7,611 nt of DNA from NCBI GenBank assembly GCA_021816165.1, contig JAKAYZ010000080.1, positions 1 to 7,611 of the forward strand, written 5' to 3'. Below are positions 1 through 6,834 of the stretch, piece after piece (the stretch's first letter is position 1; each line of letters opens with the position of its first letter). This DNA is from Planctomycetota bacterium. GTDB taxonomy: Bacteria; Planctomycetota; Phycisphaerae; WQYP01. The translations under genes were made by a program, and so were the position numbers. The notes beneath the pieces were generated by a model. It ran no database searches. It was given only the letters and a program-made list of their open reading frames with translations, and was not told the origin of the DNA.

Positions 1-144
1 TGCGGATTTTCCCAGGCGGGCCTGCCCATCGGCCTGCAGATATTAGGCCCGACATTCAGCGAACAGCGCATGTTGCGACTGGCGCGGATGTATGAAAAAA
101 ATCACGATTGGCACACACGGAAACCCTCACCGCCACAGGCATAA
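1..144 (+). CDS. gatA: Glutamyl-tRNA(Gln)/aspartyl-tRNA(Asn) amidotransferase subunit A, C-terminal end (partial)
   Basis: This is the last 47 codons of a gene that enters from outside the window and ends with TAA at 142-144. GatA is the amidase subunit of GatCAB. It releases ammonia from glutamine (or asparagine), which is used to convert mischarged Glu-tRNA(Gln) or Asp-tRNA(Asn) in the cytoplasm. The visible part starts with GFSQAGLPIGLQILGP, which matches the conserved C-terminal amidase-signature-family stretch (G-x-GLP-x-GLQ-x-G). It is followed by a helix (EQRMLRLARMYE) and the typical GatA ending around DWHTRKP. The catalytic Ser-Ser-Lys triad lies upstream and cannot be checked. The nearby complete gatB on the same strand supports the call. 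The main alternative, another amidase-signature enzyme, is less likely given the DWH ending and the context. Confidence 0.93.
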   Translation, partial: CGFSQAGLPIGLQILGPTFSEQRMLRLARMYEKNHDWHTRKPSPPQA

Positions 145-322
145 CCTGAGCGGCCACAGCCCTTGAGGCATTGCCAAGCCGCCACCCGTAAGAATCCGTG
201 TGGCATCCGCGGTACGCAACAACATGTGTATGCGTCCGACCATGAAATCAGGGCCGTTCCGGCCCCGCTGCCCCGCAGCCCGGTCTTGGAAGATCGGTGC
301 AGCGCCATCATGAGGTGGACAC
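145..322. other. Intergenic region between gatA and the large exported-protein gene
   Basis: These 178 bases hold no convincing gene; the short open frames crossing them have no family resemblance and overlap real genes. Two small GC hairpins lie side by side: GGGCC/GGCCC with a 5-base loop at 251-265, and GCTG/CAGC with a 5-base loop at 267-279. Neither is followed by a T-run, so they are not typical intrinsic terminators. I found no -35/-10 pair with normal spacing. The region could carry a promoter or attenuator for the downstream gene, but the sequence alone does not show one. Confidence 0.5.
312..317 (+). promoter_or_regulatory. Ribosome binding site of the large exported-protein gene
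   Basis: GAGGTG is complementary to the 16S rRNA 3' end and lies 5 bases before the ATG at 323. An in-frame TGA at 311-313 rules out any start further upstream, so the site and the stop together fix the start codon. Confidence 0.75.
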
Positions 323-3300
323 ATGATTACTCGACGGCATCTTGGTGCAATTTGCTGCTTTCTTCTTCTTGGACTCGCTGCGCCTTGCAGCGCTCAAGCC
401 ACAGAGCCCGAGTCCGCCGGTTCTCTCTACCTGAGTAAAGCGAAGTTCCACAAACTTGCCGCGGCCGCGTTGGCTTGGGCCGGCAAGCATCCACATTCGC
501 CGGACAGTCCGCGCCTGCTGCTGCGGGTTATCATGGCTGCGAAGGTACGAGGCGACGATCCCACCGATCTGGGTACGGCGGAACGGCAAATGCTGCTGGA
601 CTTTCCGGATAGTACCGAAGCACGCTATTTCCTTGCCGGCATATCGGATACTACAACACCCGGCGGCAAGCGGTATCGTCAGCTTGTCACCGCACTTTTA
701 CAGTGGTTCACCTACCATCCGAATATGAAGAATTGCAAGGCCTTAGATGGTGTCATCCGCAATGGCCTGCGGAGGTTCGGCATAAAAGCGGTATACAATA
801 ACAACTATCAGGACGCCCTGTTGTGCTACCTCGTGGCGCATCGCGCTGGCGACAACCCCGTGGCCAACGAGATGCTCGGTGCCACTGAACCGTCAAGCTC
901 AGATTGGAAATCTCCCAAGGCGGTTGCCAGCGCGGAGGTTCGGGAAGTGGTGATCGAAAGAGGCGCAACGGCGATACAGAGACTCGGATTGCTGGAGCGA
1001 CTGGCACAAAATGAACCGGCAAGCCTTTTGGAAAGGTACTATCTGCACCTTATACCCGCCGCCGAGCGATCAAGGGGGCAAATTCTTCAGATTCACGTTG
1101 AGGAATTAATATTAAACGGGCACTACCGCCGTGCATTAGCCCTGTTAGCCAGCCACCATCGAGCGACACCCAACGCCCATCTGGAATTTCTCCCGGTGTA
1201 CTGCGATGCCGTGTTGGGCCGTTCTGACCAAGCGGCCGTGGCGGCGAAACGGCTGCGAACGGATTTTCCGAAAAGCGCGTGGACGCGTGACGCGTCAGAA
1301 CTGACCAGAGTGGTGGCGGAGCAAGACGCGGCCGAGGGGCAAGTTGCGGGCCAAATACTGCAATTCCTGCACTGGGCGGGGGACAACGTGCGGGACTGTG
1401 AATTCCGCGCTGCACTTCGTGCATCGCCCAAAATGAGGTGGAGATTTTACGCCGGCCTCGCTGGAAGCACCGGAAATATTGAGGTGTGGGAAAATGGCAT
1501 TTTATCCGCAGCGCTCGCCTGGGACCCGAAGGCCATCCGCCTGTTTGACTCTCAAGCCAGGCGCAGCTTCCAAATGCCGGTTGGAGCGACACCACCGATC
1601 GACACCACGGGCGTTTCGCCCGCCGCGAAAATTGCCGGATTTTTGGCCGCCGTCGGCACCCCAGAACTCAGCGCCAGAGGGCTTTTGGCCCAATATGCGC
1701 CCGCGTGGCTCAAGACGTACGCAGGTGCCATGCGAGTTTTTCACGACGCCCATCGCCATGGAGTATTCTTCACCCGGCGGCGGGCTCATGGAAGCAAAAC
1801 ATCCGTTGGATTGCTGTTCGCGGGTATCTCGACCCCAAAATGGATTCGGGTCTCAGCGGCGATTGATAGCGCAAATCATGCTCTCACTCTGAAGTATGGC
1901 AACCGCGCAAAGTTAAGCCTGATCGCCAGCTCGTCGCCGCATTTTGCGATCTCGCAACCCAAGTGGCCGGCGGGAAATGTCGTCCAACAAAAGAAATCCA
2001 TGCCCCTGGCCATCCGGGACGTTTCCATATTGCTGCCGGAATGGCTGGGCGCTTTTGACAGGCTCGCGAGTACCGTCAATATGCTGCAGCAGGGCAATGA
2101 CCACGACTACATCGCCGCACTCAAGACTAAGGCCCTTGCAAAATACCCGAAGCAGTTGCCTCGAGCCTTTAGCGGTCCCGGCACCCCGCTGCCGCCGCAT
2201 TTTTCAGCGTCCGCGAGTCAACGAGCCGGCGGGTTGCTCACATGGTGCCGGAGGGAGCCGAGTTCCACCGCCGCTCCCGAAAAGCTGTTTTCCGGATTGA
2301 TGCTGGCCAGATTGGCAAATAACATGGTTGTCGCCGGAGACATTGAGCGAAGACTGGTTCTGTTCTATGGATCAAGCCTGCAAGGCAGATACGACCTTTC
2401 GAGATTTTCAACGCCTGCGCAATTCGGAAATTTAGTCCAGGCGATTCTCAAACATAACGCGGCGAAGATGACGCGAAAGCGCGAAGTCGCGATCTTGCGC
2501 GTTATCTATTACGGGTTGCAGGAATTCAGTGGCAGCCAAAGGCGCCTTGATGTTTTTGGCACCACAAATCGGACCGGTCTCATATTCTGCGAGGCGCTGG
2601 CCCTCAAGGCGGGATGGACCGATATGGCCAGCCAACTCCGTCAGGCGATCGTATCGATGGCCGCATCCAACAAAAAGCTTGCAAGCGTATGGCACTGTAT
2701 GGTCCGCCCCGGAACGACCGCGGCGGATCGGATCGCGAATCTGGCGAACATTCGACAAAGTAAGATTACACAATATCTCGCAATTTTCCTGCTTCGCATG
2801 AGCCACCGCCGCCACTCCGATCCCAAACTTATGCGCGCTGCGGAACTGCTGTACGCGGAGACCGGGCACCTGCACCGGGCCTGCGCTTATGCCGACAAAC
2901 TGGACCGAAGGCATTTGGATTCCGGACGCACAGAATTCATCCGGGCGTATTGTCAGCTCCGGCTTGGAAAGCCGGCCGCTGCCCGCCAAACCGCTTTGGC
3001 CGCGGCGGCACAATTCCCAAAGAGTCCTTGGGTCAGGAATCTCGATCTACTGGCCTCCGACTGCGCGACGGATGCAACCAATTTCCAATCCTGCGTAAGG
3101 ACCGTGCGATTGGCGGACCGTTGGCTGCTGCGCAAAGCGACCGGCTTTGAAATTACCTGTGCCCTTAAGAACCTCGGCAAGCCGGCACTTGCAGCCTATC
3201 TCGCCGCCGATAGAGGCTTTATTCAGGTGTACGGAACTTTGAACGGAAAGCCTTTCGTGGCCATGAGGCTGCGGAGCAGGCACCTTGAGATTCTTTCGCC

Positions 3301-3907
3301 GGATGGGCCAAAATTCAAACGCTACAATTCCAATTCGATTCACTTTGGCATCTTGCTTTCCATCCATCGACATATTGAAAATGGATGGGAGTTTGGGTTT
3401 TGGTTCCCTTTTTCGACCAGTGCGTATTCCTGCATTCCGCTGGCGCAACAACTCAGGCAGTACCATCTGCATAATACCGCGGGCATTGGTGCGATGCTCG
3501 TTAGTATTGAGAAGCAAGGGTTGACCCTTTGCCCGAAGCAAGACCGGACTTCAACGGCATTTACATTAGTACAATTTTCATTTCACCACCCCGCTGTGCA
3601 ACGAATCAGTTTTCGGACAGCACGCTCGGGCCGACCGATACTATTGGAGTCTCGCCGACTGACGCTGCATTTTCATTTCCTCACCGAAAAAGACCCGCAT
3701 TTTCGAGGCCTTGCCTGGCCGAACTACCCGAGCGTGGCCGCACATGCCCAAGGTCTTGTCTTGTGTGGCCAAGTACTATCCGAGCTTCTGCACAGCGCAA
3801 GCGCCGCTTACAAACTCGCTGAAACGCCCCCAGCGGTTAAAGGTGGAGCAATCGGAGCAAAATCGGTAGAATCTGCATCAGGCAAGCCGGAGACCATGGC
3901 TCGCTGA
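323..3907 (+). CDS. Large exported TPR-like protein with two tandem homologous modules, function unknown
   Basis: The 1194-residue product has a signal peptide: MITRR, a hydrophobic core at about residues 7-20, and a likely signal peptidase I site after CSA (24) or AQA (26). C22 follows Pro, so a lipobox is unlikely. The mature protein should be periplasmic or extracellular. Large parts are Ala/Leu-rich helical repeats of TPR type, with typical turn motifs FPDS (94-97), FPKSAW (315-320) and FPKSPW (898-903). The two halves are homologous to each other: residues about 118-549 correspond to 701-1133 at a nearly constant offset of 583-586. In each half a helical region is followed by a stretch that looks beta-rich and contains paired NG (391/974) and PHF...WP (539-549/1125-1133) landmarks. 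No catalytic motif is evident. The gene lies between gatA and gatB, and its stop codon overlaps the first possible gatB ATG. I do not recognise a named family. A role as a scaffold or binding protein for envelope components would be inference from the TPR-like part only. Confidence 0.88.
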   Translation: MITRRHLGAICCFLLLGLAAPCSAQATEPESAGSLYLSKAKFHKLAAAALAWAGKHPHSPDSPRLLLRVIMAAKVRGDDPTDLGTAERQMLLDFPDSTEARYFLAGISDTTTPGGKRYRQLVTALLQWFTYHPNMKNCKALDGVIRNGLRRFGIKAVYNNNYQDALLCYLVAHRAGDNPVANEMLGATEPSSSDWKSPKAVASAEVREVVIERGATAIQRLGLLERLAQNEPASLLERYYLHLIPAAERSRGQILQIHVEELILNGHYRRALALLASHHRATPNAHLEFLPVYCDAVLGRSDQAAVAAKRLRTDFPKSAWTRDASELTRVVAEQDAAEGQVAGQILQFLHWAGDNVRDCEFRAALRASPKMRWRFYAGLAGSTGNIEVWENGILSAALAWDPKAIRLFDSQARRSFQMPVGATPPIDTTGVSPAAKIAGFLAAVGTPELSARGLLAQYAPAWLKTYAGAMRVFHDAHRHGVFFTRRRAHGSKTSVGLLFAGISTPKWIRVSAAIDSANHALTLKYGNRAKLSLIASSSPHFAISQPKWPAGNVVQQKKSMPLAIRDVSILLPEWLGAFDRLASTVNMLQQGNDHDYIAALKTKALAKYPKQLPRAFSGPGTPLPPHFSASASQRAGGLLTWCRREPSSTAAPEKLFSGLMLARLANNMVVAGDIERRLVLFYGSSLQGRYDLSRFSTPAQFGNLVQAILKHNAAKMTRKREVAILRVIYYGLQEFSGSQRRLDVFGTTNRTGLIFCEALALKAGWTDMASQLRQAIVSMAASNKKLASVWHCMVRPGTTAADRIANLANIRQSKITQYLAIFLLRMSHRRHSDPKLMRAAELLYAETGHLHRACAYADKLDRRHLDSGRTEFIRAYCQLRLGKPAAARQTALAAAAQFPKSPWVRNLDLLASDCATDATNFQSCVRTVRLADRWLLRKATGFEITCALKNLGKPALAAYLAADRGFIQVYGTLNGKPFVAMRLRSRHLEILSPDGPKFKRYNSNSIHFGILLSIHRHIENGWEFGFWFPFSTSAYSCIPLAQQLRQYHLHNTAGIGAMLVSIEKQGLTLCPKQDRTSTAFTLVQFSFHHPAVQRISFRTARSGRPILLESRRLTLHFHFLTEKDPHFRGLAWPNYPSVAAHAQGLVLCGQVLSELLHSASAAYKLAETPPAVKGGAIGAKSVESASGKPETMAR
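674..1969 (+). repeat. Protein-level tandem module A (residues about 118-549)
   Basis: This is the first copy of a diverged intragenic duplication, visible in the protein but not at DNA level. Landmarks in order are LVTALL (121-126), VIRNGLRRF (144-152), NGHYRRA, the segment EFLPVYCDAVLG leading to FPKSAWTR (315-322), W351, IEVWENG (386-392), IRLFD (405-409), and PHF...WP (539-549). Each has a counterpart in module B. The similarity before residue 118 is unclear. Confidence 0.75.
2423..3721 (+). repeat. Protein-level tandem module B (residues about 701-1133)
   Basis: This is the second copy of the intragenic duplication. Its landmarks are LVQAIL (704-709), VIYYGLQEF (727-735), TGHLHRA, the segment EFIRAYCQLRLG leading to FPKSPWVR (898-905), W934, FIQVYGTLNG (966-975), LEILS (988-992), and PHF...WP (1125-1133). 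Offsets from module A are 583 at most landmarks, 586 at PHF and 584 at the final WP. The last 61 residues after it form a low-complexity Ala/Ser/Lys-rich tail. Confidence 0.75.
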
Positions 3908-3927
3908 TGGCCGCTGACGAAAAGATG

Positions 3928-3932
3928 AAGGA
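3928..3932 (+). promoter_or_regulatory. Ribosome binding site that favours the internal gatB start at 3940
   Basis: AAGGA lies 7 bases before the ATG at 3940, an ideal Shine-Dalgarno geometry. The first ATG of the frame (3907) has only a GGAG 14 bases upstream (3889-3892), which is too far for efficient initiation unless ribosomes finishing the preceding gene restart there. Confidence 0.65.
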
Positions 3933-3939
3933 TTCACTG

Positions 3940-5460
3940 ATGTCCACTACCGCTGCTGAACCGCAATACAAGGTGCTTATTGGCATGGAAATCCATGTGC
4001 AGTTGGCCACAAAATCCAAAATGTTCACGGGAGCCGCCAATGGTTTTGGCGGCGAACCGAATTCGCAGGTTGATCCGGTTATTCTGGGTCTGCCCGGCGT
4101 ATTGCCGGTGGTTAACAAACGCGCGGTGGAAATGGCCATGATGGTGGGGCTGGCTTTGAACTGCCAGATTGCATCGCAGACCAAATGGGACCGCAAAAGT
4201 TATTACTACCCCGATCTGCCCAAAAATTATCAGATCAGTCAATACGATCAGCCCCTCTGCGGCCCCGGCAGTATTGAATTGCCGTTATCCGATGGCAGCA
4301 CCAAAACCGTGCGCATCCGCCGGGCGCATCTGGAAGAAGATGCCGGAAAACTGCTGCATGAAGCCGGCATGACCGACTCTCTGGTGGATTTGAATCGTGC
4401 CGGCACCCCGCTGCTGGAAATTGTCACCGAGCCGGACTTAAGCAGCCCGGAGGAAGCGCGGCTTTTTGGCGAGGAACTGCGCAGGATATGCCGTTATCTG
4501 GGAGTATCGCACGGCATTATGCAGCAGGGACACATGCGGTTTGAGCCGAATATAAATCTGCATATTTATCATAATGGAAAAACTGTCAAAACCGCCATAA
4601 CAGAAGTTAAAAACCTCAACAGCTTCCGTTCGGTGGAACGCGCCTGCGGCTATGAAATACAGCGGCAACTGACGGAGTTTTTCGCCAACCCGGAGGCGGC
4701 TGTCAGTCAGGGCAAATCCACCCGCGGCTGGGATGATGACAAGGGCATGACATTGCTGCAGCGCGAAAAGGAAGAAGCCCATGATTACCGCTATTTCCCG
4801 GATCCGGATCTTGTGCCGCTGCATGTGGATACAGGCTGGGTCAATGACATTCGCTCCGGCGTGGTGGAACTGCCCATTGCCCGGAGAAAGCGCTATCAGG
4901 AAAAGCTCGGCCTGACCGCCAAGGAAGCATTCTCGCTGACTGAAGAACGCGAAGTAGCGGATTTGTTTGATCGCGCAGCGGCGCTGGGGGCACCGGCCCG
5001 CCGGCTGACCAATTTGTTTTTAGGCCCGGCGGCGAAAATGGCCAATGAAGCCGCGTCCGCGGAAGCCGCGACGGTTCTGATCAGCGATCTCCCGGTAACG
5101 GACAAGCAATATGCCAAACTGGCGGAACTCATTGAATCCGGCGGTATCAGCGCGACATCCGCGGTGACGGTATTTGAATATCTGGTCAAGAATCTTGATG
5201 CTGATCCAGCCGATGCGGCACGGACACTGGGGCTTGTACAGGTGCGGGATCAAAGCCAGACCGAAGCGTGGGTCATGCAGGCCCTTACGGGGAATCCTCA
5301 GGCCGTCAGTGATTACAAAAACAATCCGAAGAAAAAACAGGCATCCCTGGGCTTTTTACGAGGCGCGGTCATGAAAGCCAGCCAGGGCAAGGCCGATCCG
5401 AAACTCGTTGGTGAGATTCTGGAAGCCAGGCTCAATGCGCTGGCGGCGGATGGTGCGTGA
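3940..5460 (+). CDS. gatB: Aspartyl/glutamyl-tRNA amidotransferase subunit B
   Basis: GatB binds the mischarged tRNA and activates its Glu or Asp side chain with ATP, so that ammonia from GatA can complete the amidation in the cytoplasmic GatCAB complex. All family landmarks are present (numbering from the start at 3940): GMEIHVQL near the N-terminus, YYYPDLPKNYQISQYD (88-103), HLEEDAGK (130-137), DLNRAGTPLLEIVTEPD (150-166), EVKNLNSFR (222-230), and EEAHDYRYFPDPDL from 278. The C-terminal YqeY-like tRNA-binding domain ends in GFLRGAVMKASQGKADP (471-487). The segment MRFEPNIN (199-206) replaces the more common RCDxNVS form. The length of 506 residues is slightly above the usual 475-500. The open frame extends upstream to an ATG at 3907 that overlaps the previous stop (TGATG). 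I chose 3940 because it has the better ribosome binding site and because family proteins start shortly before the GMEIHVQL motif. No frameshift or missing core motif is seen. gatC is not in the window. Confidence 0.97.
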   Translation: MSTTAAEPQYKVLIGMEIHVQLATKSKMFTGAANGFGGEPNSQVDPVILGLPGVLPVVNKRAVEMAMMVGLALNCQIASQTKWDRKSYYYPDLPKNYQISQYDQPLCGPGSIELPLSDGSTKTVRIRRAHLEEDAGKLLHEAGMTDSLVDLNRAGTPLLEIVTEPDLSSPEEARLFGEELRRICRYLGVSHGIMQQGHMRFEPNINLHIYHNGKTVKTAITEVKNLNSFRSVERACGYEIQRQLTEFFANPEAAVSQGKSTRGWDDDKGMTLLQREKEEAHDYRYFPDPDLVPLHVDTGWVNDIRSGVVELPIARRKRYQEKLGLTAKEAFSLTEEREVADLFDRAAALGAPARRLTNLFLGPAAKMANEAASAEAATVLISDLPVTDKQYAKLAELIESGGISATSAVTVFEYLVKNLDADPADAARTLGLVQVRDQSQTEAWVMQALTGNPQAVSDYKNNPKKKQASLGFLRGAVMKASQGKADPKLVGEILEARLNALAADGA

Positions 5461-5461
5461 C

Positions 5462-5465
5462 GGGG
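5462..5465 (+). promoter_or_regulatory. Probable ribosome binding site of the metallopeptidase-like gene
   Basis: GGGG lies 7 bases before the ATG at 5473, inside the 12-base gap after the gatB stop. The match to the Shine-Dalgarno consensus is modest, but the position is right. The short gap points to co-transcription with gatB. Confidence 0.45.
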
Positions 5466-5472
5466 ACGACGA

Positions 5473-6720
5473 ATGGTCAAACAACGTCTTTACGGTTGGA
5501 TTGCGGGCGGTATTGCCGCCGCCGGCATTCTTTTGGCCGGACCATTTGCCGAAAGCTATCCGAAAAACAATATTGGCTCAACGCATCTGAAAGTCTATAC
5601 CGCTCCGGGATTTTATACATTCCATACGGATGTGAGCCTGAAAAAGCTGCGGCAAATCTGGCTGCGGATGAATTTTGTGGCCGAGGCGTATCAACGCCGG
5701 CTCCACGGAATTTTCGGCGGCGCGGTTACCCGCAAACTCCCCTTTTTTATTTTCAAAAATGCCCATGAATATTATGCCGACGGCGGAATGCCCGGCAGTG
5801 CGGGGGTGTTTGAAAACAATTACACCGGCCAATGGCTCATGGCCATTGGCCAGGGACGTCTGAATCATCAGATCTGGCACATCATCCAGCATGAGGGTTT
5901 TCATCAGTTCACCTTCGCCTTTATTCATCGGTTTCTTCCTCCCTGGGCGAACGAAGGAACCGCGGAATTTTTCGGAGAAGGACTGTTTACCGGATCGAGT
6001 TTTATCACCGGCTGGATACCGCCCTACCGCGAAGCGCGGATTAAATATGAAATTAAACACAACAAATTTAAAACCATTCACGCCATGCGTGAAATGAGCT
6101 ACAGCCAATGGAACGATGTGCTCATGGGCACGAACTATGATGAAGCATGGTCGATGATTTATTTTCTCGCGTATGCCAATCATGGCCGTTACGCGGTACC
6201 ATTTACGCAATATCTGCGGCTGTACCGCCATGGCTTTGATGCGGAAACGGCATGGGATCGGGTGTTTGGTGATAATGATCTGGCGTTTCAGCGACTTTAC
6301 GTCAAATACTGGATGAACCTGCCACCCAATGCCACCGCGGAACTTTATGCCCGGGTGCAGACGCAGTCGCTTACCAATTTTCTTGCCCGGGCCGTCACAC
6401 TTAAGCAGCGCTTTTATTCCGCAAAGCATTTCTTTTCCGCCGCCCGGGATGGCTCGTTAAAGGTTTATCATTTTCCCAATCGGCTGTGGCTGCCGCCAAG
6501 CCTGCTGAACCATGCGCTGCGTGAATCCACTTATGTTGGAAGCTGGTCGATAGATTCAGCCGCAGGTTTGCCGAAGTTAATCTGCACCATGCCCGATGGC
6601 ACCAGGCTCATCGGCAGCTTCCATATTTCCGATCAGCAACCCGAGGACACCCGCGTAAAAGTAATCTGGCCCAAAAGCGCCGCACACGCCGACAATGCAC
6701 TGGAAACGGTTGCGCAATAA
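5473..6720 (+). CDS. Exported DUF1570-like zinc metallopeptidase-family protein (gluzincin type)
   Basis: The 415-residue product begins with an export signal: MVKQR, then a hydrophobic Ala/Gly/Ile/Leu stretch at about residues 8-22, with possible cleavage near GPFA-ES (about 26). Without cleavage it would be an N-terminal membrane anchor. The core holds HEGFH (140-144), matching the HExxH zinc-peptidase motif, and PPWANEGTAEFF from 156. There E161 sits 17 residues after H144 and is the expected third zinc ligand, as in the NEG/EGxAE signature of gluzincins. Before the core, the segments FFIFKNAHEYYADGG and SAGVFENN resemble the region preceding HExxH in DUF1570-type proteins, which are common in planctomycetes. 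After it come helical segments (MSYSQWNDVL, EAWSMIYFLAYANHG) and a C-terminal part of about 90 residues that looks beta-rich. All expected zinc-site residues are present, so activity is plausible; the substrate is unknown. The family name is from memory of motifs and could be another MA-clan group. Confidence 0.87.
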   Translation: MVKQRLYGWIAGGIAAAGILLAGPFAESYPKNNIGSTHLKVYTAPGFYTFHTDVSLKKLRQIWLRMNFVAEAYQRRLHGIFGGAVTRKLPFFIFKNAHEYYADGGMPGSAGVFENNYTGQWLMAIGQGRLNHQIWHIIQHEGFHQFTFAFIHRFLPPWANEGTAEFFGEGLFTGSSFITGWIPPYREARIKYEIKHNKFKTIHAMREMSYSQWNDVLMGTNYDEAWSMIYFLAYANHGRYAVPFTQYLRLYRHGFDAETAWDRVFGDNDLAFQRLYVKYWMNLPPNATAELYARVQTQSLTNFLARAVTLKQRFYSAKHFFSAARDGSLKVYHFPNRLWLPPSLLNHALRESTYVGSWSIDSAAGLPKLICTMPDGTRLIGSFHISDQQPEDTRVKVIWPKSAAHADNALETVAQ

Positions 6721-6834
6721 CGCAAATGCCTGAACCGCCCCGCAACCGCCCGAAGCGATACCATAGATATTTGCCGGCGCTTGTGCGGCCTTGCGATCCG
6801 CATCATGTTCGACCGCCGCATTGCCCGTTTGGGC
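6721..6834. other. Convergent intergenic gap between the metallopeptidase-like gene and thrC
   Basis: These 114 bases separate two genes that end toward each other. A 5-bp hairpin TTGCG/CGCAA spans the + strand stop codon (6710-6725), and a 4-bp GCCC/GGGC hairpin lies directly after the thrC stop (6823-6834, relevant on the - strand). Neither has a T-run, so I do not call an intrinsic terminator. I see nothing else in the gap. Confidence 0.5.

Noticed and set aside
171..195. Possible promoter: TTGCCA at 171 and AAGAAT at 190
   Set aside because: The spacer is only 13 bases and the -10 match is weak, well outside normal sigma-70 geometry.
344..391. Lipoprotein signal around C22 of the large exported protein
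   Set aside because: The residues before the Cys are Ala-Ala-Pro. Proline at -1 does not fit a lipobox, whereas CSA/AQA fits signal peptidase I.
1050..1595. A 181-codon open frame on the - strand inside the large exported-protein gene
   Set aside because: It lies wholly opposite a long continuous + strand gene supported by a signal peptide and internal homology. Its product is Arg/Pro-rich with no family pattern, as expected of an antisense shadow in GC-rich DNA.
5578..6429. A 283-codon open frame on the - strand opposite the metallopeptidase-like gene
   Set aside because: The + strand frame has an export signal and intact HExxH/NEG motifs. The antisense product has no recognisable domain.
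6710..6725. Hairpin TTGCG/CGCAA over the stop codon of the metallopeptidase-like gene as a terminator
   Set aside because: The stem is only 5 bp, not GC-rich throughout, and is not followed by a T-run.
6823..6834. GCCC-GTTT-GGGC hairpin directly after the thrC stop as a terminator
   Set aside because: The 4-bp stem cannot be extended, and the following bases on the - strand are not T-rich.
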